DNA of 64,000 nt from Ruegeria sp. ANG-R (GCF_000813985.1 NZ_JWLJ01000001.1:794453-858452); one strand, 5' to 3'. Positions 25,675 to 34,043 are shown, counted from the stretch's first letter. Numbers and translations are program-made. Notes: generated by a model not told the origin, from the letters alone.

Positions 25675-26855
25675 TGGCAGCACCGCGTGTCATAGGTTCG
25701 GATGCGGTCGAAGATGCTCGCCGCCGGGGCCGGATCGTGTTTGAGGTTCTGCCCGGCGATATCGTGACAGCACTGGCCCGCGAAACGGCTGAGCGCGTTG
25801 GCATTAAGCTTGTCGACGGACCGCTGGAAAAACCGCAGCCGCCACGCACGGATGCGGCGGTCTCGATGCAGCGGGTGCTATATCGCCGTTCGCCCAAATG
25901 GGTCGCGCCCGTGCGGCTGAAACGCAAAGCCCGCAGGCTGGGCAAGCTCGCCTTGATCGGAGCCGGGGGGGTCGGAGGCAACGTGGCACATCTGGCGGCG
26001 ATGCAGGATATCGCGGATGAGATCGCTCTGATCGATATTGCTCCGGGAATGGCCGCTGCAACTGCGTTGGATCTGAACCACACATCCGGCATCACCGGAG
26101 CCAAGGTGCGATGTGTCGGCGGCGAGTCTCTGGATCTCGTGGCAGGGGCCGAGGTGGTCGTGGTAACCGCAGGCCGCGCCCGTCGTCCCGGCATGAGCCG
26201 CGCAGACCTGATCGACGTGAACGCGCGCGTGATCCGTCAGGCCGCCGAGGCGATCCGGTCTGCCGCGCCGGATGCCATCGTGATTGTCGTGACCAATCCG
26301 CTGGACGAAATGACGGTTGAAATGTTGCGGGCCTCCGGGTTCCCCCGCGAGAGGGTTCTGGGAATGGCGGGAACGCTGGACAGCAGCCGGTTTCGAAATG
26401 CGCTTGCCATGGCGGCTGGCGTCACACCCGCCGATGTCGAGGCGTTCACGCTTGGAAGTCACGGAGACGAAATGGCGCCCATCCCCAGCCGTGCGAGGAT
26501 CAAAGGCAGGGCATTGGATACATTTCTGTCGCCTGATCAGATTGCGGCCTGTGTGCAGGACGCAGTGACCGGCGGAGGGCAGGTCGTTGCCCTCAAAAAA
26601 TCCGGCTCGGCAACCATCGCGCCGGCACATGCGTCGATCGAATTGATTGACCATATTCGGGGTGCACGCACCGGGCCGGTTCCGGTGTCCGTTATGTTGC
26701 AGGGGGAATATAGCATTGATGGCGTGGTGCTTGGCGTTCCTGCCCATCTTGGCGCGGGCGGTTTGGTTGAGGTCGAGGAACTGAGGCTGACCGGGCAAGA
26801 ACAAACGGCGTTGCAAAAGGCAGCGGACGCCATTCGTTCGAGGTTGGGTCTGTGA
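25674..26855 (+). CDS. Malate/lactate-dehydrogenase-like protein with EutQ-like N-terminal extension
   Basis: A 393-residue protein. The dehydrogenase part starts only near residue 90: Rossmann loop IGAGGVGGNVAHL (from about 95), acidic IALIDIAP for NAD, the substrate loop RRPGMSRADLIDVN, VTNPLDEMTVEML and catalytic His263 in GSHGDEMAPIP. The first 85 residues contain VEDARRRGR...PGDIVTALARETAERVGIKLVDG (12-49), resembling the ITPEAREVA segment of EutQ and other BMC-associated proteins. MDHs lack this, so it may be a luminal targeting or docking domain. A role in recycling NADH made by the aldehyde dehydrogenase is likely. ATG 25674 gives TGATG overlap. Confidence 0.83.
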   Translation: MAAPRVIGSDAVEDARRRGRIVFEVLPGDIVTALARETAERVGIKLVDGPLEKPQPPRTDAAVSMQRVLYRRSPKWVAPVRLKRKARRLGKLALIGAGGVGGNVAHLAAMQDIADEIALIDIAPGMAAATALDLNHTSGITGAKVRCVGGESLDLVAGAEVVVVTAGRARRPGMSRADLIDVNARVIRQAAEAIRSAAPDAIVIVVTNPLDEMTVEMLRASGFPRERVLGMAGTLDSSRFRNALAMAAGVTPADVEAFTLGSHGDEMAPIPSRARIKGRALDTFLSPDQIAACVQDAVTGGGQVVALKKSGSATIAPAHASIELIDHIRGARTGPVPVSVMLQGEYSIDGVVLGVPAHLGAGGLVEVEELRLTGQEQTALQKAADAIRSRLGL

Positions 26856-27262
26856 CCCTCCGCACCTGGAAATCAGGCGGACGTTTCGAAGAGATCGCGT
26901 CTTATTCACGGGCCAAGCGCATCGGGCCTTTTGTCTGGGTTGCGGGGACAACCGCCATCGAACCCAGCGGGCGCATTCACGCGCCCGGCGATGTCGGCGC
27001 GCAGACAAGCTATATTCTGTCGCGCATCGAAGAGGCACTCAAAGCGGTCGGGGCCGAGCTGCACCATGTTGGCCGCGTTCGCGCATATCTGACCGATCTG
27101 TCACAGGCCGGTGAGTTTGCACGGGTTCACGGCAAGTTTTTTCATCGGGTCGATCCGGTTCTGACCGCCGTACAGGCTGGGCTGACCCAGCCCGGTTTGA
27201 TGGTGGAAATCGATGTTGACGCGGTAATTCACGACGAAAACGGCCAAATCGTCGGAATCTGA
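26852..27262 (+). CDS. Rid family (YjgF/YER057c/UK114) protein
   Basis: A 136-residue chorismate-mutase-like fold with RIGPFVWVAGTTAI, QTSYILSRIEEALKAVGA and VEIDVDAVI. RidA removes reactive enamines and imines from amine metabolism. However, the active-site Arg (PARSCVEV in RidA) appears replaced by Leu (DPVLTAVQA), as in Rid subfamilies without proven deaminase activity. GTG start with GTGA overlap. Last gene of the BMC operon; an imine formed during amine oxidation is the plausible ligand. Confidence 0.85.
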   Translation: MTLRTWKSGGRFEEIASYSRAKRIGPFVWVAGTTAIEPSGRIHAPGDVGAQTSYILSRIEEALKAVGAELHHVGRVRAYLTDLSQAGEFARVHGKFFHRVDPVLTAVQAGLTQPGLMVEIDVDAVIHDENGQIVGI

Positions 27263-27302
27263 ACATGACTCAATAAGAAAGGATTTGATCGAACAACCGT
27301 CT

Positions 27303-27324
27303 TGTGTACTGTATACAGAATACA
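27303..27324. promoter_or_regulatory. Double GntR operator upstream of the ABC transporter
   Basis: TGTGTACTGTATACA (27303-27317) overlaps TGTATACAGAATACA (27310-27324). The second is identical to the operator at 20507. It lies 35 bp before the substrate-binding-protein ATG, giving this downstream unit its own regulated promoter. Confidence 0.78.
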
Positions 27325-27358
27325 AGAAAGGCATAATGAGACACAGGGAGCTAATGTG

Positions 27359-28639
27359 ATGATCAAAACAGCGCTACTCAGCGGAACATGCATCGCGCTC
27401 ATGGCCTCGGCGGCCGGAGCGGAAATCAAGGTAGGGTTTATCGGATCTCTTTCGTCGGACACCGGTCTGTCGACGCTGCGCGGTGCCGAGATCGCGATTG
27501 AGGAACTCAATGCGAAGGGCGGGGTGATGGGGGAACAGATCACCCTGGTTTCCGCCGATACCGGGCAGGACCCGACCGAAGGCGTGCGGGCCTATGAGTA
27601 TCTGGCGGAAACCGAAGAGGTCGATTTCATCATTTCGGGCTCGATTGACGATGTGTCTTTGGGCTGGCTGCCGCGAATGCAGGAATACCGGATACCAACA
27701 CTGGACACCTGGACGTCCTATATCGGGATCATCGACATGGTGGTCGAAGACCCCGAGAGTATGACGCCGTATTTCATGAATATCGCCTCGGACGAGGCAC
27801 TGGCGACGCTCTACATCAATTTCGGCGCGGACGTTCTGAAGGATAAGATGGGCTGGGAATCCGTCGTCATCCTGGCCGAGGACACAGCATTCGGAGAAGC
27901 CATCACCGGCCTGGTAACCGAAGCGCTTGCTCCGGTTGCCGGGATCGAGGTCAAGGACATCATCACCTATGATGTGGCTACGGTCGACTTCGCGCCAATC
28001 TTCAGCCGGGCGCAGGACACCGGGGCGGACTTTATCTATCAGGTGTCATCCGTGAACTCGCAGGTTGTTTCGTCGCAATATGTGAAACTTCAGGTCCCGA
28101 TGGCGATGACGGGCGTGAATGTCTCGGCTCTGGGAATGGAATATTGGGAGGACACAGGCGGTGCCGGTGGCGGCATCTCGACCCTGTCGCCTGTCCCATC
28201 TGTGGGGTTCAAGCTGGACCCGGCCAGCCAGGAGTTTGTCGACACCTATCAGGCCAAGTATGACAGCCGCCCGCTGCTGCCTCACTTTAACGGGTTCAAT
28301 GCCTATCACGGTCTGAAACAGGCGATGGCCGCCGCGGAAGAGGCGGGGGGATTTGACAATGTAGAAGCCTGGGCCGAGGCGATGAAAAAGCAAGACCTTG
28401 TGCTGGACATGGATGGCGAGCTATGGCTGCGCTACGCATTCTGGGGTGATGACGAGGTAGAGCCGGTGACCGACCGAACCTATCCGCACAATGCCCGCTT
28501 TGATCTCTCGGAACCGTTCGATGATGCCCAGCCCTCTATGGTTGTGGTGCAATGGTATGAAGATGGCACCGCAGCGGTGGTTTACCCCGACAAATACGCG
28601 ACCGGTGAATTCACCTTGCCAAGCTGGGTCAGCGAGTAA
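27359..28639 (+). CDS. ABC transporter substrate-binding protein (LIV/amide type)
   Basis: A 426-residue periplasmic binding protein. The signal peptide MIKTALLSGTCIALMASAAGA is followed by EIKVGFIGSLSSDTGLSTLRGAEIAIEELNAKGG, a type 1 fold of the branched-chain amino acid / urea / amide family. AGGGAG at 27345-27350 sets ATG 27359. Long C-terminal lobes with many Asp/Glu and aromatic residues do not identify the ligand. As it shares the island operators, its ligand is probably the amine or amide broken down by the BMC pathway. Confidence 0.88.
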   Translation: MIKTALLSGTCIALMASAAGAEIKVGFIGSLSSDTGLSTLRGAEIAIEELNAKGGVMGEQITLVSADTGQDPTEGVRAYEYLAETEEVDFIISGSIDDVSLGWLPRMQEYRIPTLDTWTSYIGIIDMVVEDPESMTPYFMNIASDEALATLYINFGADVLKDKMGWESVVILAEDTAFGEAITGLVTEALAPVAGIEVKDIITYDVATVDFAPIFSRAQDTGADFIYQVSSVNSQVVSSQYVKLQVPMAMTGVNVSALGMEYWEDTGGAGGGISTLSPVPSVGFKLDPASQEFVDTYQAKYDSRPLLPHFNGFNAYHGLKQAMAAAEEAGGFDNVEAWAEAMKKQDLVLDMDGELWLRYAFWGDDEVEPVTDRTYPHNARFDLSEPFDDAQPSMVVVQWYEDGTAAVVYPDKYATGEFTLPSWVSE

Positions 28640-28664
28640 CCTGGCCTTAAACGTAGCTTGAAAC

Positions 28665-28686
28665 GGGCGCGCGGTGGCGCGCGCCT
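28665..28686 (+). promoter_or_regulatory. GC-rich mRNA hairpin between binding protein and permease
   Basis: GGCGCGCG (28666-28673) and CGCGCGCC (28678-28685) form an 8-bp stem around GTGG. No U run follows. Such structures after binding-protein genes protect the upstream mRNA, so the binding protein is made in excess over the membrane subunits. Confidence 0.6.
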
Positions 28687-28704
28687 GCAGCCAAGGATCC
28701 ATAC

Positions 28705-29556
28705 ATGTTGCAGATACTGATTCAGGGGCTTTTGCTCAGTGGTCTTTACGCGCTCATCGCGATGGGTTTCACGCTGATCTTCAGTATTGGCCGCGTTCTG
28801 AATCTCGCCTACGGCGCCTACCTGATGGTCGGCGGCTACATCTACTTCTGGGTATCCCAATCGCTAGGAATGCCCAAGCTGATCGGGGTCGCCGTGGCCG
28901 CAGCGTTAGGTGTGCTGATGGGGGTCCTGAAATACCGCCTGATCGTCAAGACGCTCAAAGGGGATCATGTGGCGGTTGAGATCTCGACGCTGATCCTGGC
29001 GGTGGTCATACAGGCGGGGATCGTGTTGGTCTTTGGCGACAGCAGCAAGATTCTGTTGCCGATTGTTCCCGGCGTGATCAACGTGGCCGGGGCGTCCGTC
29101 ACCTTTAACATTCTGATCGCGACCCTCATCAGTTGGGCTATTCTGTTGGGGCTCTACGCCTTTGTGCGGCTGACGCATACCGGGCGGGCGATGCAGGCGG
29201 TTTCGATGGATGCCAAAGGCGCTGCGATTTCCGGCATAGACCCCGATCGCATCAATCTGATCACATGGGGTATCTCCGGCGCGTTGGGCGCAATCGGCGG
29301 TGTCTTCTTCGCCAGCTATACTCAATTGTCGCCATCCATGTGGGTCGCTCCTCTTATCATCTCGGTCGCTGTGGTCATCGTGGGTGGAATCGGTTCGATC
29401 CTCGGCACGTTGGTGGTAGCCCATATCGTCGGGTTCCTCGAAGTTATCGTGGTGGCAACGCTTGCTCCGGAACTGCGTGGCGTCTTCACGATGCTGTTGA
29501 TCATTGGTGTGCTGATTACGCGGCCACAGGGGCTGTTCGGCCGTGAGGAGCTTTGA
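28705..29556 (+). CDS. Branched-chain amino acid/amide-type ABC permease (LivH-like)
   Basis: A 283-residue inner-membrane permease with about eight hydrophobic helices. It begins LIQGLLLSGLYALIAMGFTLIFSIGRVLNLAYG, the standard LivH opening, and has the cytoplasmic EAA-like stretch MQAVSMDAKGAAISGIDPDRINLITWGISGALGAIGG that contacts the ATPase. It pairs with the next permease, which begins just after its stop. Confidence 0.92.
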   Translation: MLQILIQGLLLSGLYALIAMGFTLIFSIGRVLNLAYGAYLMVGGYIYFWVSQSLGMPKLIGVAVAAALGVLMGVLKYRLIVKTLKGDHVAVEISTLILAVVIQAGIVLVFGDSSKILLPIVPGVINVAGASVTFNILIATLISWAILLGLYAFVRLTHTGRAMQAVSMDAKGAAISGIDPDRINLITWGISGALGAIGGVFFASYTQLSPSMWVAPLIISVAVVIVGGIGSILGTLVVAHIVGFLEVIVVATLAPELRGVFTMLLIIGVLITRPQGLFGREEL

Positions 29557-29558
29557 CG

Positions 29559-30506
29559 ATGGGCCTGCGTTGGTTTCACTTTGCACTCTGGGGTGGCTTG
29601 ATCGCCGGAATGTTCCTGTTGCCGCAAGTCGTCTCGAACGGAACATTGCGAACGATGATCTTCGCCAACTATCTGGCAATCTTTGCCATCAGTTGGGATG
29701 TGCTGTCGGGCCGAACCGGATATGTCAGCTTTGGCCACCCGTTCCTGATCGGTATCGGGGCCTACACCACCGCGATCCTGACTAAGCGCTTTGATATCCC
29801 GGTCGAAATCTCGATACCGGTGGCCGTTGTTTTCACCATGATTGCCGGTCTGCTGGTCTTGCTGCCGGCCCTACGCATCCGGGGTAGCTATTTCGCTCTG
29901 GTCACGCTGGCCTTCATGGAGTTGCTGTATCAGCTGGTTCAGGTCATCCGCCCGGATCTGACCGGAGGAACGCGCGGGATGTCTGGTATTCAAACGCTGA
30001 CACGCGGTGCCGCGAACGGCTACTACCTGTCCACGGCACTGATGCTGGCCATCGCTGTCAGCATGTGGTTGCTGATGAAGACACGCCTGGGCACTGCCTT
30101 GTCGGCCATCGGCATGAACGAGGAGAGTGTTCGCGGTTCGGGCCTCAGCACCACGCGCCTCAAGGCATTTGCCTTCCTGACAAGCGCGATGATCGCCGGA
30201 TTGGGTGGTGCGTTTTACGTTCACTATCTGGGATCGCTCGCACCCCGTGCCCTGTTTGATATCAATTTCCTGTTCACGATCATTGTCGCCGCGCTTCTGG
30301 GCGGAACCTCGACCATCATCGGGCCCATGATCGGCGCTTTCTTCATGACCTTCCTGTTGGAGTATCTGCGGCCGGTCCTTCCCGGGGCTGAACGCTACTT
30401 TGTCTATGGTGCCATTGCGTTGCTTCTCTACATGTATCAGCCCAAAGGCATTGTTGAGCTTGTGAAGCGCGGTTTCAAAAACCTGAGCAAGGGGCGGACG
30501 GCATGA
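29559..30506 (+). CDS. Branched-chain amino acid/amide-type ABC permease (LivM-like)
   Basis: A 315-residue permease with the LivM signature YLAIFAISWDVLSGRTGYVSFGHPFLIGIGAYTTAIL and the coupling region LGTALSAIGMNEESVRGSGLSTTRLKAFAFLTSAMIAGLGGAFY. GTGAGGAGC just upstream supports ATG 29559; TTG 29553 is an in-frame alternative. It overlaps the next ATPase gene by ATGA. Confidence 0.92.
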   Translation: MGLRWFHFALWGGLIAGMFLLPQVVSNGTLRTMIFANYLAIFAISWDVLSGRTGYVSFGHPFLIGIGAYTTAILTKRFDIPVEISIPVAVVFTMIAGLLVLLPALRIRGSYFALVTLAFMELLYQLVQVIRPDLTGGTRGMSGIQTLTRGAANGYYLSTALMLAIAVSMWLLMKTRLGTALSAIGMNEESVRGSGLSTTRLKAFAFLTSAMIAGLGGAFYVHYLGSLAPRALFDINFLFTIIVAALLGGTSTIIGPMIGAFFMTFLLEYLRPVLPGAERYFVYGAIALLLYMYQPKGIVELVKRGFKNLSKGRTA

Positions 30507-31234
30507 GCGCAGCGTTGCAGGTTTCGGGTCTGGTCAAACGTTTCGGCGGTTTGGTCGCAACGAATGATCTGTCTTTTTCGCTTAACGAGGGCGAGTCGTT
30601 GGGTTTGATCGGTCCCAACGGCGCGGGCAAGACAACCGTATTCAGCCAGATCATGGGCGAGCTGCGGCAGAATAGCGGGACAATTGAGTTGTTTGGAAAG
30701 GAAATCTCGGCCCTGTCCACGCCTCAACGCATCCGGGCGGGCGTCAGCCGAACCTATCAAATTCCGCGACCATTCGGTGACATGAGTGTCGCCGAGAACA
30801 TCCGGGTGGGTCTGATGCCTGACGATATCCGGCGCATGATCTTCTCGCCCCCGGACACAGAACGCGAGAGAGAACTTGCACTAAGCGTCGGGTTCTCAGA
30901 AGAGGACCTTGACCGCACGCCGACTGAACTGGCCATGGGCGATCTGCGCAAGCTTGAGATGGCGCGCACGATGGCGACTGCGCCGAAGGTGATGTTGCTA
31001 GACGAGGTGTTTGCCGGGCTCACCACCGGGGAGATCGCCCAAATTTCCGATCTCATTCAGTCGATGCGCAAGGACGGAATGACCTTCCTGATCGTCAGCC
31101 ACGACTTGCCGGCACTTGAGCCGCTGATTGACCGTGCGATCGCCATTGAACGGGGCACCATGATTGCCGAGGGTTCGTTCAGCGACGTGATGAACGACAA
31201 GGCTGTTCAGGCCTCGTACCTGGGGGGCGCGTGA
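30503..31234 (+). CDS. ABC transporter ATPase (LivG-like)
   Basis: A 243-residue ATPase with Walker A GPNGAGKTT, the LivG-type extended region after SRTYQIPRPFGDMSVAENI, a signature helix (TELAMGDLRKLEMARTMATAPKVMLLDEVFAGLT, where the canonical LSGGQ is degenerate as AMGDL) and the H-loop in IVSHDL. It energises the transporter together with the LivF-like subunit. Confidence 0.9.
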   Translation: MSAALQVSGLVKRFGGLVATNDLSFSLNEGESLGLIGPNGAGKTTVFSQIMGELRQNSGTIELFGKEISALSTPQRIRAGVSRTYQIPRPFGDMSVAENIRVGLMPDDIRRMIFSPPDTERERELALSVGFSEEDLDRTPTELAMGDLRKLEMARTMATAPKVMLLDEVFAGLTTGEIAQISDLIQSMRKDGMTFLIVSHDLPALEPLIDRAIAIERGTMIAEGSFSDVMNDKAVQASYLGGA

Positions 31235-31941
31235 TGTCGTATCTGGAAATCGAAAACCTGTCCGCATTTTATGGCAAGGCGCAAGCGCTGACCGATATCT
31301 CCATCACGGTCCAGCCCGGTGAGATTGTTGCTGTGGTCGGACCCAACGGGGCCGGTAAATCCACCTTGTTGGACAGCATCATGGGCCTTGTCAAAATCGA
31401 GGGCGACATCAAGCTACGGGGCCACAGCCTTGCCGGTCGGGCGCCGTCGGAAATTGTACGCCATGGTGTGGGTTACGCACCCGAGCGCTTCAACCTGTTC
31501 CCCTACATGTCGGTACGCGACAACCTCATGGTCGGCGCGTTCACGGCCCGCGAGGATATCCAAAGTAATCTGGAAATGGTGCACAAACTGTTCCCGCGCC
31601 TCGAAGAGCGGGAAGGGCAGGAGACCTCGACCCAGTCGGGAGGCGAGAGGCAGATGGTGTCTTTCGGTCGCGCACTGATGACCAGCCCCGAATTGCTGCT
31701 GGTCGACGAACCCACGATTGGTCTGGCCCCAAAAATCTGCCACGAAATCGCCGAGGTCGTACGGAAACTCAACAAGGACTATGGCCTGACCGTTGTGATC
31801 ACCGAACAGAACGCTAATTTCGCCTTGTCGCTCGCGAGCCGGATTTATGTACTCGAGTCCGGCCGAATGCAAACATCGGGAACCGCCGATGAATTGAGGA
31901 ATGATAAACGATTGCTTGAGGCCTACTTTGGCGGTCACTGA
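31234..31941 (+). CDS. ABC transporter ATPase (LivF-like)
   Basis: A 235-residue ATPase with Walker A GPNGAGKSTLL, the ABC signature QSGGERQMVSFGRALMTSPELLLVDEPTIGLAP, and VITEQNANFALSLASRIYVLESG, the LivF-type end in which Glu replaces the usual SH before N. ATG 31234 gives TGATG overlap with the LivG stop (GTG 31231 also possible). It ends the five-gene transporter and the co-regulated island. Confidence 0.9.
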   Translation: MSYLEIENLSAFYGKAQALTDISITVQPGEIVAVVGPNGAGKSTLLDSIMGLVKIEGDIKLRGHSLAGRAPSEIVRHGVGYAPERFNLFPYMSVRDNLMVGAFTAREDIQSNLEMVHKLFPRLEEREGQETSTQSGGERQMVSFGRALMTSPELLLVDEPTIGLAPKICHEIAEVVRKLNKDYGLTVVITEQNANFALSLASRIYVLESGRMQTSGTADELRNDKRLLEAYFGGH

Positions 31942-32180
31942 GTGCCACCCAAGACCGTTAAGTTGCCCCTAAAAGTGAACCGGATCGACCGAATTTGAAA
32001 TCGTTGCTGTCGGTAACTTGGTCAAATGAGATGTAGTGGTAGCCGCCATGGATCAGCCCGAGTTCGTTGACTGCATAGTCGGCAATAGGTGTTACGTCTC
32101 ACTACCGCTGCGGAAGCTGCCGCAATCAGAGAATTCAGTTCCTGACCATTTATCCCAGTAAGCGACGCGCGTTCAGTTAC
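31942..32180. other. Non-coding stretch after the ABC transporter
   Basis: About 240 bp in which I see no gene, no strong terminator and no repeat. Base composition is lower in GC than the flanking genes. It leads directly into an outer-membrane-protein-like remnant. Confidence 0.4.
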
Positions 32181-32459
32181 CTATGATCGGATCGGTCCGG
32201 TTTTCGTCGACGGTTGTTTGCGTACTGGGGCAATGCCGGGTTGTCGCTTGAATTCGGTTTCTGTGCAGTGCCAACTGAACCCGCCAATTAAATCCACATA
32301 CGCAGTTTGGTTCTCGTACACCCGATAACCGACAGAACCACTGAGATATTGAGTGGTGAATGATGTGTCCATGCCTGAACTTATCGAACTGGGCGTGTCG
32401 CTGCTGAAGCGACCGATTGATCCAAGTCGGTCCGCGCAACTCGGCGGCTCAAGATATCC
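32181..32459 (-). pseudogene. Remnant of an outer-membrane beta-barrel protein gene
   Basis: Reading the minus strand towards the TAG at 32181-32183 gives about 92 open codons. They contain alternating polar/hydrophobic strands such as MDTSFTTQYLSGSVGYRVYE and AYVDLIGGFSWHC, which look like consecutive transmembrane beta strands of a porin-like barrel. There is no signal peptide or room for a full barrel before the tetR gene ends at 32476. I infer a truncated relic; family identity is uncertain. Confidence 0.4.
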
Positions 32460-32475
32460 GGGGGGTGACTTTGTA

Positions 32476-33090
32476 CTACTCGTCCTGAGCGACCAGACCC
32501 AGGCCGCGCAGATAGATACCTATACCGCTCTCCAGAAGGTCTTCGGGCGGGAAGGGGGAGCTTGCACCGGTATTTCGTGCGTAAAGTTCGACAACCCCGT
32601 GACTCATCGCCCAGATGTGGGCACTGAACATCGACGCGGGTGGGCGTTTCTCCGGCGGAATATGCTGCGAAAGATCGCTGGCAGCCTTTTCAAGCACGTT
32701 CTTCGCACGGTTTGCCGCCAGTGCAAGCTCGGGCGTACGGTTGATCGAGATCCCGCTTTCGAACATCGCAATATAGTATCCGGGGTGTTTGCGCGCAAAC
32801 GCGAGATAGGCACGGCCTGTGGCCTCAAATGCCGCGAGCGCAGATGGCTGCCCTTTGTCGTAGGCGAACTGCATCAGGTCGGCGAACATCTCGAAACCCT
32901 GCCGTGCGGCCTCGGCAATCAGGTCTTCTCGCCCTTCGAAATGGCGATAGACGGCGGCCGGAGTGACGCCGGCTGTTTTCGCAGCTTCGGACAAGGTAAA
33001 ACCAGTCGGTCCCTTCGCTTCAATCAGGGACAGGGCAGCGTCCATCAGCGCTTGCTTCAGGTTTCCGTGGTGATATCCGCGTTTCGTCAT
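32476..33090 (-). CDS. TetR/AcrR family transcriptional regulator
   Basis: A 204-residue regulator. The N-terminal HTH begins KRGYHHGNLKQALMDAALSLIEAKGPTGFTLSEAAKTAGVTPAAVYRHFEGREDLIAEA. The helical C-terminal ligand domain ends with YARNTGASSPFPPEDLLESGIGIYLRGL. ATG 33090 is chosen because the GYHHGNL opening is standard for this subgroup; an upstream in-frame start adds 29 residues of poor quality. No obvious target gene adjoins it, since the next gene on the same strand encodes PPK2. Confidence 0.9.
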   Translation of the reverse strand: MTKRGYHHGNLKQALMDAALSLIEAKGPTGFTLSEAAKTAGVTPAAVYRHFEGREDLIAEAARQGFEMFADLMQFAYDKGQPSALAAFEATGRAYLAFARKHPGYYIAMFESGISINRTPELALAANRAKNVLEKAASDLSQHIPPEKRPPASMFSAHIWAMSHGVVELYARNTGASSPFPPEDLLESGIGIYLRGLGLVAQDE

Positions 33091-33173
33091 CCCGGCCTCA
33101 AGCGTGTTTGATTGTATATATGCAACCGCCGGGGCCCAATCCAGCGCGGGCGGGGCGTTGCCCTGCAATGAAC

Positions 33174-34043
33174 TCAAGCATCCCAGATTTCCGGTCCGCC
33201 ACTGATCTTTTTATCTGGCGTTCCGACCACGTCGGCATTTTTTCCTTCATAGTCCAGTTGACTTAAGACGGTACGAATAGCCGCCAACCGAGCGCGTTTC
33301 TTATCGTCTGAACGGATGATCGTCCACGGGCAAGTCGCGGAATGGGCTCGTGTCAGCGTCTCGGTGATTGACTGGCTGTACTCATCCCATTTGCGCAGCC
33401 CCGCGATGTCGATCGAGCTCAGCTTCCAATGTTTCAGCGGGTCGGTTTCCCGGGCGAGAAAGCGGTTCAACTGCTCGGCGCGTCCGACATTCAGCCAAAA
33501 CTTCACAATGTGAATGCCATCATTCTGAAAGCCGGTTTCCAATGGGAGAACCTGCCTGAAAAACCGCTCACGTTCTTCGGTAGTGCAGAAGCCAAAGACA
33601 TTTTCGACGACGCCGCGATTGTACCAGCTGCGATCAAAAAACACGATCTCGCCAGCCGAGGGCAGATGAGCGATATAGCGTTGAAAATACCATTGGCTGC
33701 GTTCCGCGTCCGATGGTTTGCTGAGCGCCACGTTGCGCGCCCCCCGAGGGTTCAGATTCTCGCGGAATCGTTTGATTGTCCCGCCTTTGCCAGCTGCATC
33801 GCGGCCTTCGAACAGAATGGCGACACGTTGACCTGTTTTTTTGACCCACGACTGCATCTTGACCAATTCGATCTGCAGCGCGTCCATCTGCCGATCATAG
33901 TCCTTGCCCTTCATCTTCTCGGTATAAGGATATGACGGGTTAAGGATTTCGCCCTTCTTGGCCTCTTCAATCGCTGTTCGAACCGGTGTTGGCGCGTGAT
34001 TGCGAAAATAGCTCTCGATAGTGTCCTGTTCCGGTCGGGTCAT
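33174..34043 (-). CDS. ppk2: Polyphosphate kinase 2
   Basis: A 289-residue PPK2-family kinase that uses polyphosphate to phosphorylate nucleoside diphosphates or monophosphates. It shows Walker A FEGRDAAGKGGTIKRF, the family block EIVFFDRSWYNRGVVENVFGFC and KFWLNVGRAEQLNRFLAR. It is a single-domain (class I-type) PPK2. Three in-frame ATGs lie at 34067, 34058 and 34043; the last has GCGAGG upstream and is preferred. GDP versus ADP preference cannot be read from sequence alone. Confidence 0.9.
   Translation of the reverse strand: MTRPEQDTIESYFRNHAPTPVRTAIEEAKKGEILNPSYPYTEKMKGKDYDRQMDALQIELVKMQSWVKKTGQRVAILFEGRDAAGKGGTIKRFRENLNPRGARNVALSKPSDAERSQWYFQRYIAHLPSAGEIVFFDRSWYNRGVVENVFGFCTTEERERFFRQVLPLETGFQNDGIHIVKFWLNVGRAEQLNRFLARETDPLKHWKLSSIDIAGLRKWDEYSQSITETLTRAHSATCPWTIIRSDDKKRARLAAIRTVLSQLDYEGKNADVVGTPDKKISGGPEIWDA

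Noticed and set aside
32353..33111. Plus-strand open frame of 252 codons over the tetR gene
   Set aside because: It is antisense to a standard TetR HTH protein and has no recognisable domain.
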